Below are positions 10,467-22,011 of a DNA stretch of 64,000 nucleotides, piece after piece (position 1 is the first letter of the stretch; each line of letters begins with the position of its first letter). The translations under genes and the position numbers were made by a program. Below the pieces are notes generated by a model that ran no database searches, was not told the origin of the DNA, and saw only the letters and a list, made by a program, of their open reading frames with translations. This DNA is from Dactylonectria macrodidyma (Eukaryota; Ascomycota; Sordariomycetes; Hypocreales; Nectriaceae): the NCBI GenBank assembly GCA_020744425.1, contig JAGMUV010000004.1, positions 1,240,001 through 1,304,000 of the forward strand. Reading direction: 5' to 3'.

Positions 10467-13079
10467 TCATTTCGCCTTACCCATATCCTCTTCGCTCTCT
10501 AAAAACACGCTCTTCCGTAGGGGGCTGACAGCCGGCTTCGCCGTCAAGTAGTCCTGTCCCGAGCTCTCACCCGCTGTCGGCGGCGACACGGGAGTCGGCG
10601 ACGCCGGCGATGGGACGAGGTCGCCCACGGCCTTGTCGTCCTCGGCTGGAGTGAGGTCGCTTCTCGGACTCACGGGACCGCTGGACAGGCGCCGGAGGTT
10701 CGCGGCATCCACCTCAGAGATGCCGGAGAGGTCTGACGTCACCCGCGCGGAGACGTCGTCGGGGCCGGTGCTGGAGATGATGCTGTTGTGCGCCGCTGCG
10801 GAGGAGCGGGATACGGTGCTGGCGCGGTCTTGACCCATGGAGTAGGAGCTATAGGAGGGGTCCGTCAAGGAGGTGGATTGGGGTTTGGCGAAGTGAGTGT
10901 GCTTCTGGATGATGTCTACTGGGGAGAGACCAGTATCGTGGAGTTCCACAAGAGGCGACGTATCTGTGCTTGTTAGTCACTGCAGCCATGTAGTGCAATA
11001 ATGGACAACGTACCAGCCAACTCAGCAATGTGAGTATCGGCCATTTCAACTGGCGCGGGAGTAGTAGGAACGGGATGTGCAGGCCTTGCCCCGACAATTC
11101 TCGCTTCCTCCAGGTCTGGACTTGTCGGTGTGTCATCCGATGTCGTGACGGTCGGGGCCTTCTCCGTCGGCTGGCCTCGCATCCAGGAGATGATACGCAT
11201 GCCCGCGTCCTCGGTCCCGGCATCGCTGGATCGGTTTCGGAAGATCTTTCGTCGGCGATAGAGGCAGAAGAGGACGAGGATGCCCGTCACTAGCATCAAG
11301 CCGAGGACAACGCCGAGCACCGGTGCCACCCACTTCGGAAGGCTGGAGCCGCCGCCGCCGCCGTTGTCATCGTCGTTCGGGGTGTTGGTGATGACGGGCC
11401 TGTCTGTAGAGGTCGCAGAGGCATATGGGTAGTAGGTGGTGATCTTTTCCTTGTCGTAGGACGTATCGAAGACGCTGGCAAGCGCAGATGTGGCCCAGCC
11501 ATCCGGAGAGGGCTTGGTAGCAGTGGCGCCGCCTGCGGCATCACCTCCGATCTTGGACTGGATCTTTTCGTGGACGCCGTAGTCGGCGTACTTGGACGGG
11601 TCGTACGAGTCCATCCACTCGCCGCTGGAGATATTGAAGAGCACCACGGGGCCGCCATCAAGACATGTGATGGAAGTGCCGGCCTGAGGAGTGTATCCGC
11701 CCAAGATCATCATCTGGTCGGCGTAGGGCGTGAAGCACTTGTGGCCGGCGCGGCCGTGCAGAGATGTGCCCTCGTTGATCTTGGTCCAGGTGAAGGACGG
11801 CAGCGAGAGAGCCCAAACATCGTCACTGAAGTGCTCCTTGACGTTGATACCGTCAAAACCTCCGTAGTAGAAGATGTTGAAGCTGGAGTAATCGGACGCA
11901 GCGGCAACGACGGCGCATCCGCGAGCGCGCGCACCAGGCCCGTCCTCGGTCGGCTGTTGGTACCACTTGTCGTTTGCGATGTCATATATGTCAATGGTGC
12001 TCATGAACTTGGGGCTCTCCTCTTCCTACAAGACGATTAGAACAAGATGAAGCACGGTGTTGAACTGGGAGTAGACCTACGCTTGCGCTCTGGTTTGCTG
12101 ATTTGGCACTGGTTCCGGCCCATTCGGGATACACTACGCCACCTAGAACAACGAGGATGCCCTCTTTCCCGACGGGAACCCAGACAACCTCGGCGTTGGA
12201 ACGACCTTCAATAGACCCTGGGAGTGTCTTGTTGGTCCAGGTCTCGCTCAGTTGCTCAGCCATATTGAGCACAATCAGGGTGTCGGACACATTAACGGCC
12301 TTGGTGGTATCGTTGAGCGGGTTGTCGACAATGTCCCCAAAGACCGGAGACCGCAAGCCAGAAAAATACCACGCCTTGTTCTCCGATGGTGCGTTGACAG
12401 CCGCCCCGTACGCGACATACCGGGTTACGTCGTTGTCCAGGTCGGTATCAGTGAAGCCCTTCTCCCAGAGCGGTTTGTCAGGCCCATACTGGTAGGCTTG
12501 GTACCCGATGACCGCGTCTGCGTCGGGGGCATCGTACAACTCGGTGACTGACAGATAGATGCCGCCATAGAGGAAGAACTCGTCGTTGTTGGCGAGCATG
12601 CCGCCGTCGATGAAGTTGGGGGCGGCCCCATTGCTGTTTCCCGCACCACCTCGGGCCTTGGACAGGTTGTCTTTGAGAAGAATACCAGTCACATTCGTGT
12701 CGGAGTCAAATGGGGTACTTAGGTTGTAGTTGAGAATAACGCCTTTATTATTTCCTTTTGACGGTTAGATTCTATTAGAAACATGGGCGAGGTGAGCGAC
12801 GACTCACCGTTGTCGACAGGTGTGCCAATTTTGCCATCGCGAAATCGCGGCGTCCACTTGATGGTACCGCCATCGAGATAGATCATATCACGGAGCAAAG
12901 CGGCTGGAGTGAACCGTTAGAGCCATTGATTAAACTTGGGATTGCTTCATGTTACCTCTTGGTTGCTCCCATGTGCATATCTCTGTACTTATTTGGTCTT
13001 CTTGCCAGTTGGTAAACTGGGCGACGGCAGAGCCTGCGGCGACGGCCAGCAGAGCTCGCGATGCTCCATTGGGGAACAT
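10467..13079 (-). CDS. Kelch-repeat protein with a single transmembrane span
   Basis: Five exons (13079-12956, 12903-12808, 12742-12081, 12025-11014, 10963-10467) total 2,391 nt, 796 residues. The N-terminus has a likely signal peptide (ASRALLAVAAGSAVAQ). The extracellular part has kelch-type blades with the usual GG pairs: IYLDGGTIKW, FFLYGGIYLS, LVVLGGVVYP, IFYYGGFDGI and MMILGGYTPQ. A linker with a poly-Gly stretch leads to one strong membrane segment near residues 527-550 (WVAPVLGVVLGLMLVTGILV), followed by basic residues YRRRK that fix the cytoplasmic side. The tail of about 245 residues is Ser/Pro/Thr-rich and probably disordered. This architecture is common in Pezizomycotina, often compared with cell-polarity or wall-sensing kelch proteins, but no function is known for this gene. 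The chosen ATG at 13079 is the one directly before the signal peptide. Confidence 0.85.
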
Positions 13080-15078
13080 TGCGTAGAGAGTTTCAGTCTT
13101 CGGACGACTAGCAGATGGACGTCCAGTTGCTGTCACCCAAAAAAAGGTTCAAGGGAAATTAGATGCAGGGAGATGCTAGTGAACCATGATCAGTCGTCGC
13201 AAACGTCAAGGGGCCTCGAATGGAGAGTCGCCACGGGGACTGTTCTGTTCGGCGACCCGGCGGGCTCGACGACGACTCAAAGGCCACGAGCGGATTTACG
13301 GTCCCGTTTGTCCTGGTCCGCAGCAAGATAAGTCTCCTTCAGGAAGGTAACCTGGGTATCTGACGGTCCGGGTCCAAATGTAGCGGTGGCTGCTATGTAG
13401 AGCTCTAAGCGACTTGGGCCGTCCGGGCGGGCTGGTCCAAGGCGAGATGAGAGTCGTACCGGGCGGCCAGGCAGAGTCAGCGTCAATGCAAGAATGTTCG
13501 ACGACAAGACCCCCGCAGCGAGCCGCAAATGGGAAGTAAGACACGATATTAGAGGGGATGGTAATAAAAACGGCCCAGAAAAAGAGACCTTTCGCCCGTG
13601 AGATTTGCCACGCAAGAGCCGGGGATGGGGGAAGGTGTAGGGCTGAACGGTCAGCTGTTTCTCCCTGACAGACGAGCGCTCTGTGACTGGGGGGGAATGA
13701 ATGGGTGACTGGGGGGACCTGAATGGATGCAATGGTCGATGAGGGAGGGCCAAGACTGGGCCAGGAAGGCCAAGAGGGCCAGCCAGGCTGCTCCGCCCAA
13801 CCAGCCCGCATCGTATCCTAGGATGCTGCTACTTTTGGAACCGAGTGCGCAGGATGTGTATGGTGGTGGCATCGGCGATTGGTTGCCTACGCCCGAGGCT
13901 TGGGGCCGGAGGTGAGTGAGACTTTTGAGATGGGGTTGGCAGTTCTTCAGCGTGTGAGGGACACCAACCGTTGGCTCAGCCTCCGAGGAACCCAATGCTG
14001 GGACCCATCAATTGCGACTGTGTGAAGTAACGTCGTGACGGGGGGGGAACCAGCGAATGGGGAGGCATGTGAGGTGTAAGGGCTCTGTCTTGATGGCACC
14101 ATGTGGACGGAACAGCGGATATTCTCAAGAGTCAATGCAGCAACAGTCGCCGTTGGGTAGCCATCGTGTGCCAAACCTTCCCAGAGCGTGCTCGAGTGAG
14201 TGCTCGAAGTGCTGACATGCAAACCCTGGCTGGCCCAATGTGGAACCATGGGTGACACCGCCGTGCCAACCGAGGATGACTGCATGGCGATCAAAGCAGG
14301 TCCGTCCCTCGGCCTCGGTCTGGTTGTGTGATTATACATTGCAGCGGCCGAACAGCAACCAGAGGGGGAATCGTCCCTGGCCATAATAGAGCCCTGAAGA
14401 AGCGGGCTCTTATTGTGATTCCCTGTAAGAGGAGCGCCACATTGAGGTCTAGGTGTTGGGGGCTTCAGATGGCTTGAGAGGGCTTGATGGGGCGGCTTGA
14501 AGGCAGAAGTTTGGAACGAGGCTCGGGAACGATTCACGGCACCACCGACCCCTCCGTACGTGGCATAAGACCTATCGACATGGGTCATTTTGTATCCTAG
14601 AACTGAGTGAAATTACTTTGTCATCAACTATAATCTCTGTCAAGGGAACCATGCGAGAAATAGGGCCTAGAATCGCATCTTTTAGCCGCAATTCATACTA
14701 GCCACGGAACCACGATGGATGACAGAGAACTTTGGGAACGCGGAAGAACTTTGAGAATAATAAATGGTCCGCTCTATCCCCTCTGGAGGCTGGGTGCGGA
14801 CAAGGATACGACGGGGGGCAAGGGACGATCTCACCACCCATGTCGATTGACAGTGAGGCCCCCTCTTTTCCCGGCGACACAGACGGTGCAAGACCGAGTT
14901 GATCCCGATTTAGCCCCCAAGACACCCTCCATGGACCTCCACGGCCCTCTGGCGAGTTGTGGCTGTCAAATAAGCGGCCGTCATGAGCTGCAGGGATTAA
15001 GGTTCAACTACCAGGGAGGGTGCGCTGGCCGCCTCTTTTTGTTGCGGGCTACTACTGTAGGTGCTAGGGACGTGGAGA

Positions 15079-15097
15079 TGTGTGTGTGTGTGTGTGT
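15079..15097. repeat. GT dinucleotide microsatellite
   Basis: About nine consecutive GT units in the gene-poor region upstream of the cell-wall protein gene. Confidence 0.85.
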
Positions 15098-15340
15098 AAA
15101 TATGCAGATGCGCGGGTGCCCGGCCTGCAAAAGCAAAAGTCGCGCACACCGGGCGGCCGAGGCTGGGATGCAGAGCGACGAAAGGAAGCAAGGGAGAAGA
15201 GGGGAAGAGGGAGAAAAAGGTGGCGCTGATCGTCGTGGCAGATGACCGCATGTGTGTGCCCTGTAGGAACAATAAAGAATGACGAGATGTGAACCCAAGT
15301 ACCTTCCTACGTACCTGTCTATGCGGAGGGAGGCACAAGC

Positions 15341-15360
15341 AAAAAAAAAAAAAAAAAAAA
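15341..15360. repeat. Poly-A tract
   Basis: About twenty consecutive A residues, followed by CGAGCAGAGAG. It could be a nucleosome-disfavouring promoter element or the tail of a decayed retroelement; no element is visible next to it, so the first is simpler. Confidence 0.8.
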
Positions 15361-17632
15361 CGAGCAGAGAGCAAGACATGCGGTCAACCTCAACCTCCGC
15401 CCGCCTGGTAGCGAAGCTTTCCCTACTAGGCAGCTAACCGGGGCGATATAATAGTTGATCAGGGTCCTAATAGAGGGCAGTTTGGCGACGAACCACGTTG
15501 CGAGCCTTATTAAGGCTTAGACGGGGCGGGATACCGTGGGTTTCCCGGCGGGCTATCCTCCAGTGATCCATCAATACACGGATCCATCAAAAGATCCCCC
15601 CACTTGCAGGCCCTTCAGCGATGCCACAAGGCTGGATTAGCGGGGGGCAGCCACTACAGTCCACTGATGAAACAGCGCGTGGCTTGAGCTGGGGGGCGGA
15701 GCTGGGACCGTCTGGTGGTGCTGGGGCCAACCACGCGCCGTGTGACCTCCCGCACCCTGCTGTGGCGCTGGCTGCCGCGCCTGCTAGCAGCGGTCTTGTC
15801 TGTTTAGTTTTGGTGTGCATTGGTGCAGTTGCAGCACTGAGAAAAGTTAACATTGGTTTTTGGTGTGAGCGATTCGTACATGGCAGCTTCACATGGCTGG
15901 CGGCATGTTGCACCAGCAGCCCCACCCTCGTCCTCGACCTCCACCTTCCTTAACCTCTCCACTAAAATCAACCTCCCACTTCCTCTCAGACCTCTCTCTG
16001 CCTTGCCTATCCACCAGTGACCACCTCGAGGCATCGCCAGCTTTGAATCCACCACTCACAACCCTCGCCCTCTCCTCGGGGCTGTTGGCGCATCAACCCG
16101 TCTCAAGCCTCTCGCATCTTATCGAGCCTATCGAGCCCGTTCCTGTGCCACATCTCCCATCGCCGCCCAAGCCTCGCGGCTCAAACACGAGCTTCCTGCA
16201 CCTGGCGTCCGACCCTCCGCTCTGCAGCCAAGCCTATCCCGCGCCTGATCACGGTAGTCATGGCTTGATGCTGCGCAACGCCCGCGCTGAAGCTGCCATA
16301 GTCACGGCTGCTTTTTTGACTCAGAATTCACCACCCGCCATGTCACCGTCGCTCAACTCACCCCGTCTTGGCTCTAGGCTGACGGGTGACAAGGATAGCG
16401 ACTGAACGTTTCCCAATCAACTCCATTCTCCGGTGTATGTCAGATCGACCCTGTCAATCCTGCCCATCCACAGCCCCGCTGGGCGACGACGCCCGGGGGG
16501 TCCTTGTTGATTTCTCAAGCCTCTCTCGTGGAGACACCGAGACTTTTTGTCGTCACCGGTGCCGGTCATGGGCGTCATTGCTAGGAAAGATGTGCTGTTT
16601 CCCTTTCGCGCCTCTAGGTTTAGGTCCTAGATCCTGCGCTTGCGGCTACAGCCAATACCCTCTTCGTGGTGCGTGGTGGTCTATTGTTCACCGCGAATGT
16701 AAGTTAGGTGCCATGGCGTTCCATCCACCAGCTCTCGCATCAACTGGCTTGCCCTTGTCCCCATGGGCCTCTCTTATTCCTGGTTCCGGGGCCACATTCT
16801 GCGTCGTGCTGCTGCCTTCTTTCGGCATCGTACGTGCTGGTCCCAGTCAGGTCCCAGTCCCAATCCATACCCCTGGCCGTGCTTGATGCATGTGCTCCGA
16901 CTGCATTGCTGCTCTTGCTGTCGCTGCTGCTGGGGATAGCTCTGCTCGAGGTATCCACCGCAGAGCACATAACAGCATTTAGATTCGTGCTGCCCTCGTC
17001 CCTCGCCCCTCGTTCTTAGTTGCATGCCCTCCGTGATATTACAATCTCACTCACTGTCAGCGATTGTCTCCGAGTGTCTCCGCTTCGATCTCCGCGGCGG
17101 TGCTCTGTCCGTGCCAAGCTTGTCATCAGAAGCCTAGAAGCCTGAGTACCCGGTCTGTCCGTGTTTACTCACTCGACCACGTTGGCATCGCGACCTTTGT
17201 TTGACGAGACAAGAACTGGCGCCGCAATACGCACCGCCCCACGTCCTGCCTACCTTACGCAACAGCTCTCTTGCCACCCCCGGTCTCTTCAGGTGGCTTG
17301 TGAGAAGAGAAGAAATTAACAACCAATTGGTGAATTTAGGCCAAGTGGTGCGAGTCCTGTCCACCGTCGGCACTTCGTAGGGCTACCTGGCTCAGCCACC
17401 CAGCTCCCGCCCTCAGCCTGACGGTTCATCATTTGTACATATGTCCGTCCCGGTACGGTGACGCATTCCCGTCTTTCTCTCTGTTCTTGTCCGCCTAGCC
17501 TGACATCAACAACAAAGGCTTAACACACGACGTGGGACGCTCTTTCATCCGCCATCGCTTGCCCCTTCTTCCCAAGTCTCGTCGTTGTCCCTTCCACTCG
17601 CTGCGTGCTGTGTTTCTCGGCCCTAGACAGCC

Positions 17633-20600
17633 ATGCGCTTCCTGGCGACCCTCTCCCTCCTGGGCGTCTTGGCCGTTGAGGCATCAGCCCATAGAGACCC
17701 CAACGTACCTCAAGTTGAGCGACGGGGTGTGTACGGTACTCCATATCAAAACAAGCCTCCACCTGGTGGTGGTGGGGAAAGCACCACAACAACAAGCCAA
17801 GTCTACGATCTTCCCGGGGATACAACATCCACGTACAGTGAGACAACGACCAGCCAGGCCTACGATATCCCTTCGGAGACACCGACTACATACAGCGAGA
17901 CAACGACCAGCCAGGTTTATGACCTTCCTTCGGAGACACCGACTACATACAGCGAGACAACGACCAGCCAGGTTTATGACATTCCTTCGGAGACCCCGAC
18001 TACATACAGCGAGACAACGACCAGCCAGGTTTATGACATTCCTTCGGAGACCCCGACTACATACAGCGAGACAACGACCAGCCAGGTTTATCATACTCCT
18101 ACCGTTTGGTAAGAATGCCCCTTTCTTACTCTTCAAAGCTCTGATTCTAACATTTTTCTAGCGACGCATCAACCGTCACGTAAGCTAAATCCTCCTATCA
18201 TGTGCTGTTTGTCGACTAACCATAGTCAAGTGAGATTTCCACAGAGGTCTCTACTGAGATCTCCACCCAGTGGCATACCAAGTGGCGAACAATCGTTGAG
18301 ACCCGCATCAAATGGAAGACGCGTACAGAAACCTCAACCAAGTACATCCACAAGCCACCGATCACCGTAAGAACCATTCCCACCCCTGATCTCTTCATGT
18401 CCATGCTCACATTCCCTAGAAATATTCTACCATCACCTTGACTCAGACTTGTGAGCCAACTACCATCCCGGGCGAGAATGTCACGGTAACCGTCACGGGT
18501 GAGGGGGCTACCATCACGAATACCGTCACGGGCGATGGGGCTACCATCACAAATACCGTCACGAAACCTGGAGAGACCATCGAGTTACCGGGTTCGACAA
18601 TCGTTGTGACAATCTCCGGAGAGGAAAAGACAATTACCCAGCCGGGGAAGACAATCACTCAGCCCGGCGAAACGATTGTGACAACTATTTCTGGAGAACG
18701 AACAACAATCACTCTTCCAGGAGAGACAATAGTTACTACTATCTCTGGAGAAAGAACCACGATCACTCTTCCCGCAGAAACAATCACAGCTCCGGGTAGA
18801 ACGATCACAGAAGAGGGAACCACCGTGACCCTACCTGGACAAACAATCGTTAGAACTGTGTCTGGAGAACGAACGACAATCACTCTTCCGGGAGAGACTT
18901 TCGTAACCACCATATCTGGAGAACGGACAACCATAACTCTACCAGGAGAGCGAACGGTTGTGACTGTTCCCGGTGAACTGACTACCATCACGATTCCTGG
19001 CGAAACCATAGTCACGACTATCTCTGGAGAACGAACAACCATTACTCTACCAGGAGAGCGAACGGTCGTGACTGTTCCCGGTGAACAGACTACCATCACT
19101 ATTCCTGGCGAGACCATAGTCACGACTATCTCTGGAGAACGAACAACTATCACTCTGCCTGGGGAACGAACAGTCCTGACGCTTCCCGGAGAGCGAACGG
19201 TTGTCACGCAGCCTGCTGAGACGATAACGATTCCTGGTTCAACGGTGGTCACAACCATTTCTGGAGAACGGACAACCATCACTTTGCCCGCAGAGACTAT
19301 CACGGCGCCTGGACAAACCATCACAGCACCTGGCCAAACCATCACGGCGCCTGGAGAGACTATTGTTCTACCCGGAACAACGGTTGTATCGACCCTCACC
19401 ACTACGCTACCAGCAGAAACCATTGTAATCACTCAGGCTGGCGAGACCATCACTTCCGTGATCCCGGCATCTACGACAACCATCACAACGACTTTGACCC
19501 TGCCTGGAAGCACTATCATCCAGCCACCAACGACCGTCACCCAGACGCAGGTATCCGAAATCACCGTCTGCCCGAAGGTGACTGGAGACTCTTCACCGCT
19601 GGCCGTTGACTCGGACCTCACGTTCGGCTGCGAGCCCGGATACGTGTGCAACCCTCCCAAGCCTGCTTCCTGTGATTTCTGGCCTCAGCCGCCGAGCGAC
19701 GACTACCTTTGCAAGCCGCAGTACTGTATCCCCGCGCCGCCGTACAAGAACGCCACGTGGAAGCCCGATGAGACTGGTTACTATCCGCCATCGTACGGCT
19801 ACTTCGATCTCAACCCGGAAGCATTTGGCTTATCTTATGACATCTTCGAGAAGGAAGTTTACGAGAGGCCTGGCAAGTACGGAAAGATCACGACGATCAC
19901 GACCGGAAATTGGGAATCTCAAACATCCCTGACCGATTGGCCGCTGACCACCTCGACTGCTGAGTACGGCGATAGCTACAAGATGCGTCGCGGACGAGAA
20001 GTCTACAAGTTACGCCGCCGACAAGAAGTGCACAAGTTTAGCAAGCGAGACGTGACACCTGCCGTTTGCTTCGACGACTGTAACAACGCCTACAAGATTG
20101 CGCTGTCCATCGGAAAGACAGCTAGCCTCTGCAATGCTGGCTCGTCCTTCAACAGTGCGTACAACATCTGTGCTACTTGTATCAAAGAGAACGAGGATGA
20201 CATCAAGGATACCATCCGAGACTACGTTGAACCCGAGTTTTCTCAGTTCATCGATTTCTGCAAGGGAACGGATACCTCGACGCCAACGACCAGCGACTCT
20301 GGCCCAGAGTCTGCGGTGACATCCCAGCCTGACGTTGAGACTACGAGCCAGGTTGAGGCTAGCTCGACTGACTTTGTCCCAATTGATGAAACAACCACGA
20401 CAGAGCAGGAGGTAGAGACAACTAGCACGCGGAGACAGGCATCATCAGGCGCCGCTGAGACCACCAGATCGCCAACCTCAACGCTGGATAGCGGATCTAC
20501 TGGAAACGATGGAGACAACGAAGATACCACCGTGGCGGCCCAGACAACGACAACCTTGGTTGACGAATCATCGGAGACAACCACTTCCGTTTCCGAAGTC

Positions 20601-20987
20601 GGCCAGTCTGCCGAGGAAACATCATCTGATGAGGGTTCAGGCTCGGTTTCTGCTGCTTCTGCCACTGGCGTCTCTAGTGCCATCAGCACCGCTACTGCTA
20701 CCGACACCGCCAGTGCAACTGATGAGTCCTCAGCCGTGTCTACATCTTCTGACGACGCAGTTGGTGGTGAGGAAACGAGCACCAACGGTGAGGGAGTGAT
20801 CACGACGGGGGACAGCTCTGGTGCCACTGCTTCGGCTGCCGAGTCAAGCTTGCTTACTCGCACCTCGACCGGCGCCGAGGCGACCACAACTCTTGTGACC
20901 GTTCCGGGCTCATCCGCCTCTCATCTCACCACCGGCTTCGCCAGCTTCATCACCCTCCTTGCTACACTAGCGGTCCTATTCGTTTAA
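17633..20987 (+). CDS. Large repetitive GPI-type cell-surface protein (adhesin-like)
   Basis: Four exons (17633-18108, 18162-18179, 18231-18366, 18420-20987) give 1,065 residues; the junction at 18226-18231 is uncertain because the frame-keeping acceptor is AAG. Layout: signal peptide (MRFLATLSLLGVLAVEASA); tandem 19-residue repeats of the YSETTTSQVYDLPSETPTT type (residues about 68-158); a Thr/Trp segment (TQWHTKWRTIVETRIKWKT); a long array at about 230-585 made of 7- and 9-residue modules such as GETIVTTIS, GERTTITLP, GQTITAP; a Cys-rich region at about 593-800 (CEPGYVCNPP, CKPQYCIPAPPY, CFDDCNNAYK, ICATCIKENEDD); a Ser/Thr-rich stalk; and a hydrophobic C-terminus (ITLLATLAVLFV) after a small-residue site, as in GPI-anchored wall proteins. 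It is likely heavily O-glycosylated and exposed at the surface. Adhesion is an inference from architecture. Confidence 0.82.
17834..18104 (+). repeat. 57-bp tandem coding repeat, about 4.5 units
   Basis: Units start at 17834, 17891, 17948, 18005 and 18062 (last one partial), each 57 bp and encoding 19 residues. Units three to five are nearly identical; the first carries more differences, and a shorter diverged copy precedes it at about 17780. Being a multiple of three, copy number can change without breaking the frame. Confidence 0.92.
18470..19540 (+). repeat. Array of 21/27-bp coding modules (7 and 9 residues)
   Basis: Nearly the whole kilobase consists of short modules starting with G-E/Q/R/S/T or A-E, of either 7 residues (GQTITAP, AETITAP, GRTITEE) or 9 residues (GETIVTTIS, GERTTITLP, GERTVVTVP). 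Pairs of 9-residue modules recur as an 18-residue higher-order unit, with several nearly identical copies between 18900 and 19150. Confidence 0.85.
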
Positions 20988-21744
20988 TCTTCAAGCACCC
21001 CCCATTTTTACTCAACCTTTCACAACACTCCTTTATGATTAATTTTTGGCGGCTATGATATGACTCTTGACGTTTTACGCATTCACGGACACTCATTACG
21101 GCACATATAAAGAGAGGGGATTTTTGCATTTTTAATACTTTGGGCATTTGCCCGGACATTCATTTACGGCGCATTTTGGATACAGGATATGCATGGACAT
21201 CCTGGAATGATACCCTCCGACACTCCTTAACAATGCGAGATGAAGATTCTCGCGAGCATGCATGAAAGAAAGAAAGCGCGAGATTGAAGAAAAGCAATGG
21301 GAGGGATGGATCCAGCCTGGAAGGTTAGAATGGACATGTCTGAAAGATGGGACTTAATGGGGATCTGCAGTTTGACGGGACGAGCGTGGTGGAAGAAATA
21401 CGATGAGCATTTGCCTGGTGGATGATAGCTGTTAGGGTTTGAATGACAACTTTGCCCACTTTATGTGGTGAACTATGCTACTTGAATGTTTGCCTATGTG
21501 AATGTTGTGTTCACTTCGACTTCGTATTATGGTGTTGTGCCATCCCGATGTGCCAGCCCAAATGATGTGTAATAAGCCCTAGTTCGTCGACTTGAGCACA
21601 TCTCGATGACTTGATGTTCGCAGTCAGCATATGCGGGTAAGATGGGTCCCGAGAAGGGTTGCATGCACAACTTACGTACAGTCTTCTTTTCTCTCTTTTC
21701 TCTCTCTCTTTTTTTTTTCTTTTTTTTTGGCTGCTTTATTCGCT
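20988..21744. other. Intergenic region, no gene seen
   Basis: 3' flank of the cell-wall protein gene. It contains repeated GGACAT/CATTTACGGCGCAT-like words at about 21085-21180 and a pyrimidine tract (CTCTCTTTTTTTTTC type) near 21690-21730. No coding bias. Confidence 0.5.
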
Positions 21745-21942
21745 TCAGGTGACGCTCTTAGTCCTCCTGCGTATCTCGGGCTGCACACGGGTGTCTTCCA
21801 ACTCGCCGGCCTCGAGCATCGCTAGACCGGCCGTCTCCGACGTCGACCGGCGGCGCGGGAACTTGAGCGTGTCCCAGAAGCTGGCGAAGCGGTCGGCCGT
21901 GGGCACGGGGACGACGAAGGACGTGAAGGAGATGCCGAGCAT
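21745..21942 (-). CDS. Small protein of unknown function, 65 residues
   Basis: A single-exon frame starting at ATG 21942. I keep it because of its codon use: nearly all third positions from the start through the middle are C or G (CTC GGC ATC TCC TTC ACG TCC TTC), unlike the surrounding sequence. A TATAAAA element lies 63 nt upstream of the ATG, which fits a normal core promoter. The protein begins MLGISFTSFVVPVPTADRF, then has a basic stretch KFPRRRST and a charged tail (EIRRRTKSV). No signal peptide or domain is recognised. It sits between the convergent 3' flank of the cell-wall gene and the 3' end of the Bir1 gene. A second small exon upstream cannot be excluded. Moderate confidence that it is translated. 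Confidence 0.5.
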   Translation of the reverse strand: MLGISFTSFVVPVPTADRFASFWDTLKFPRRRSTSETAGLAMLEAGELEDTRVQPEIRRRTKSVT

Positions 21943-22004
21943 TCTTTCTGTATGGATGAAAATATGGGGGAGTGGGATGTGGGATGTTGTTCTAAAGAGG
22001 ATGG

Positions 22005-22011
22005 TTTTATA
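22005..22011 (-). promoter_or_regulatory. TATA box of the small gene
   Basis: Minus-strand TATAAAA, 63 nt upstream of the ATG at 21942. Confidence 0.5.

Larger units (their letters stand above)
13080..17632. other. Long gene-poor upstream region between divergent genes
   Basis: 4.5 kb with no ORF I can support. It separates the kelch gene (-) from the cell-wall protein gene (+), so it contains both promoters, and perhaps long leaders. Notable content: a GT dinucleotide run at about 15080-15096, an A20-class tract at about 15341-15360, a G run at 14040-14047, and pyrimidine-rich stretches from 15930 onward. A 213-codon ATG-initiated minus-strand frame at 14588-13947 lacks recognisable domains and is treated as chance. 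Confidence 0.5.

Noticed and set aside
13947..14588. 213-codon minus-strand frame starting with ATG
   Set aside because: No domain, no clear codon bias, low-complexity Ser/Thr/Pro/His composition. Would be reconsidered if transcripts were found.
17834..18104. Regularly spaced repeats considered as a CRISPR array
   Set aside because: The repeats are head-to-tail coding repeats without unique spacers, in a eukaryotic gene.
18659..19432. 257-codon open frame antisense to the cell-wall protein
   Set aside because: It is the mirror of the repeat array; repeats without stops in one frame give open frames on the other strand. The sense strand has signal peptide, introns and GPI-type end.
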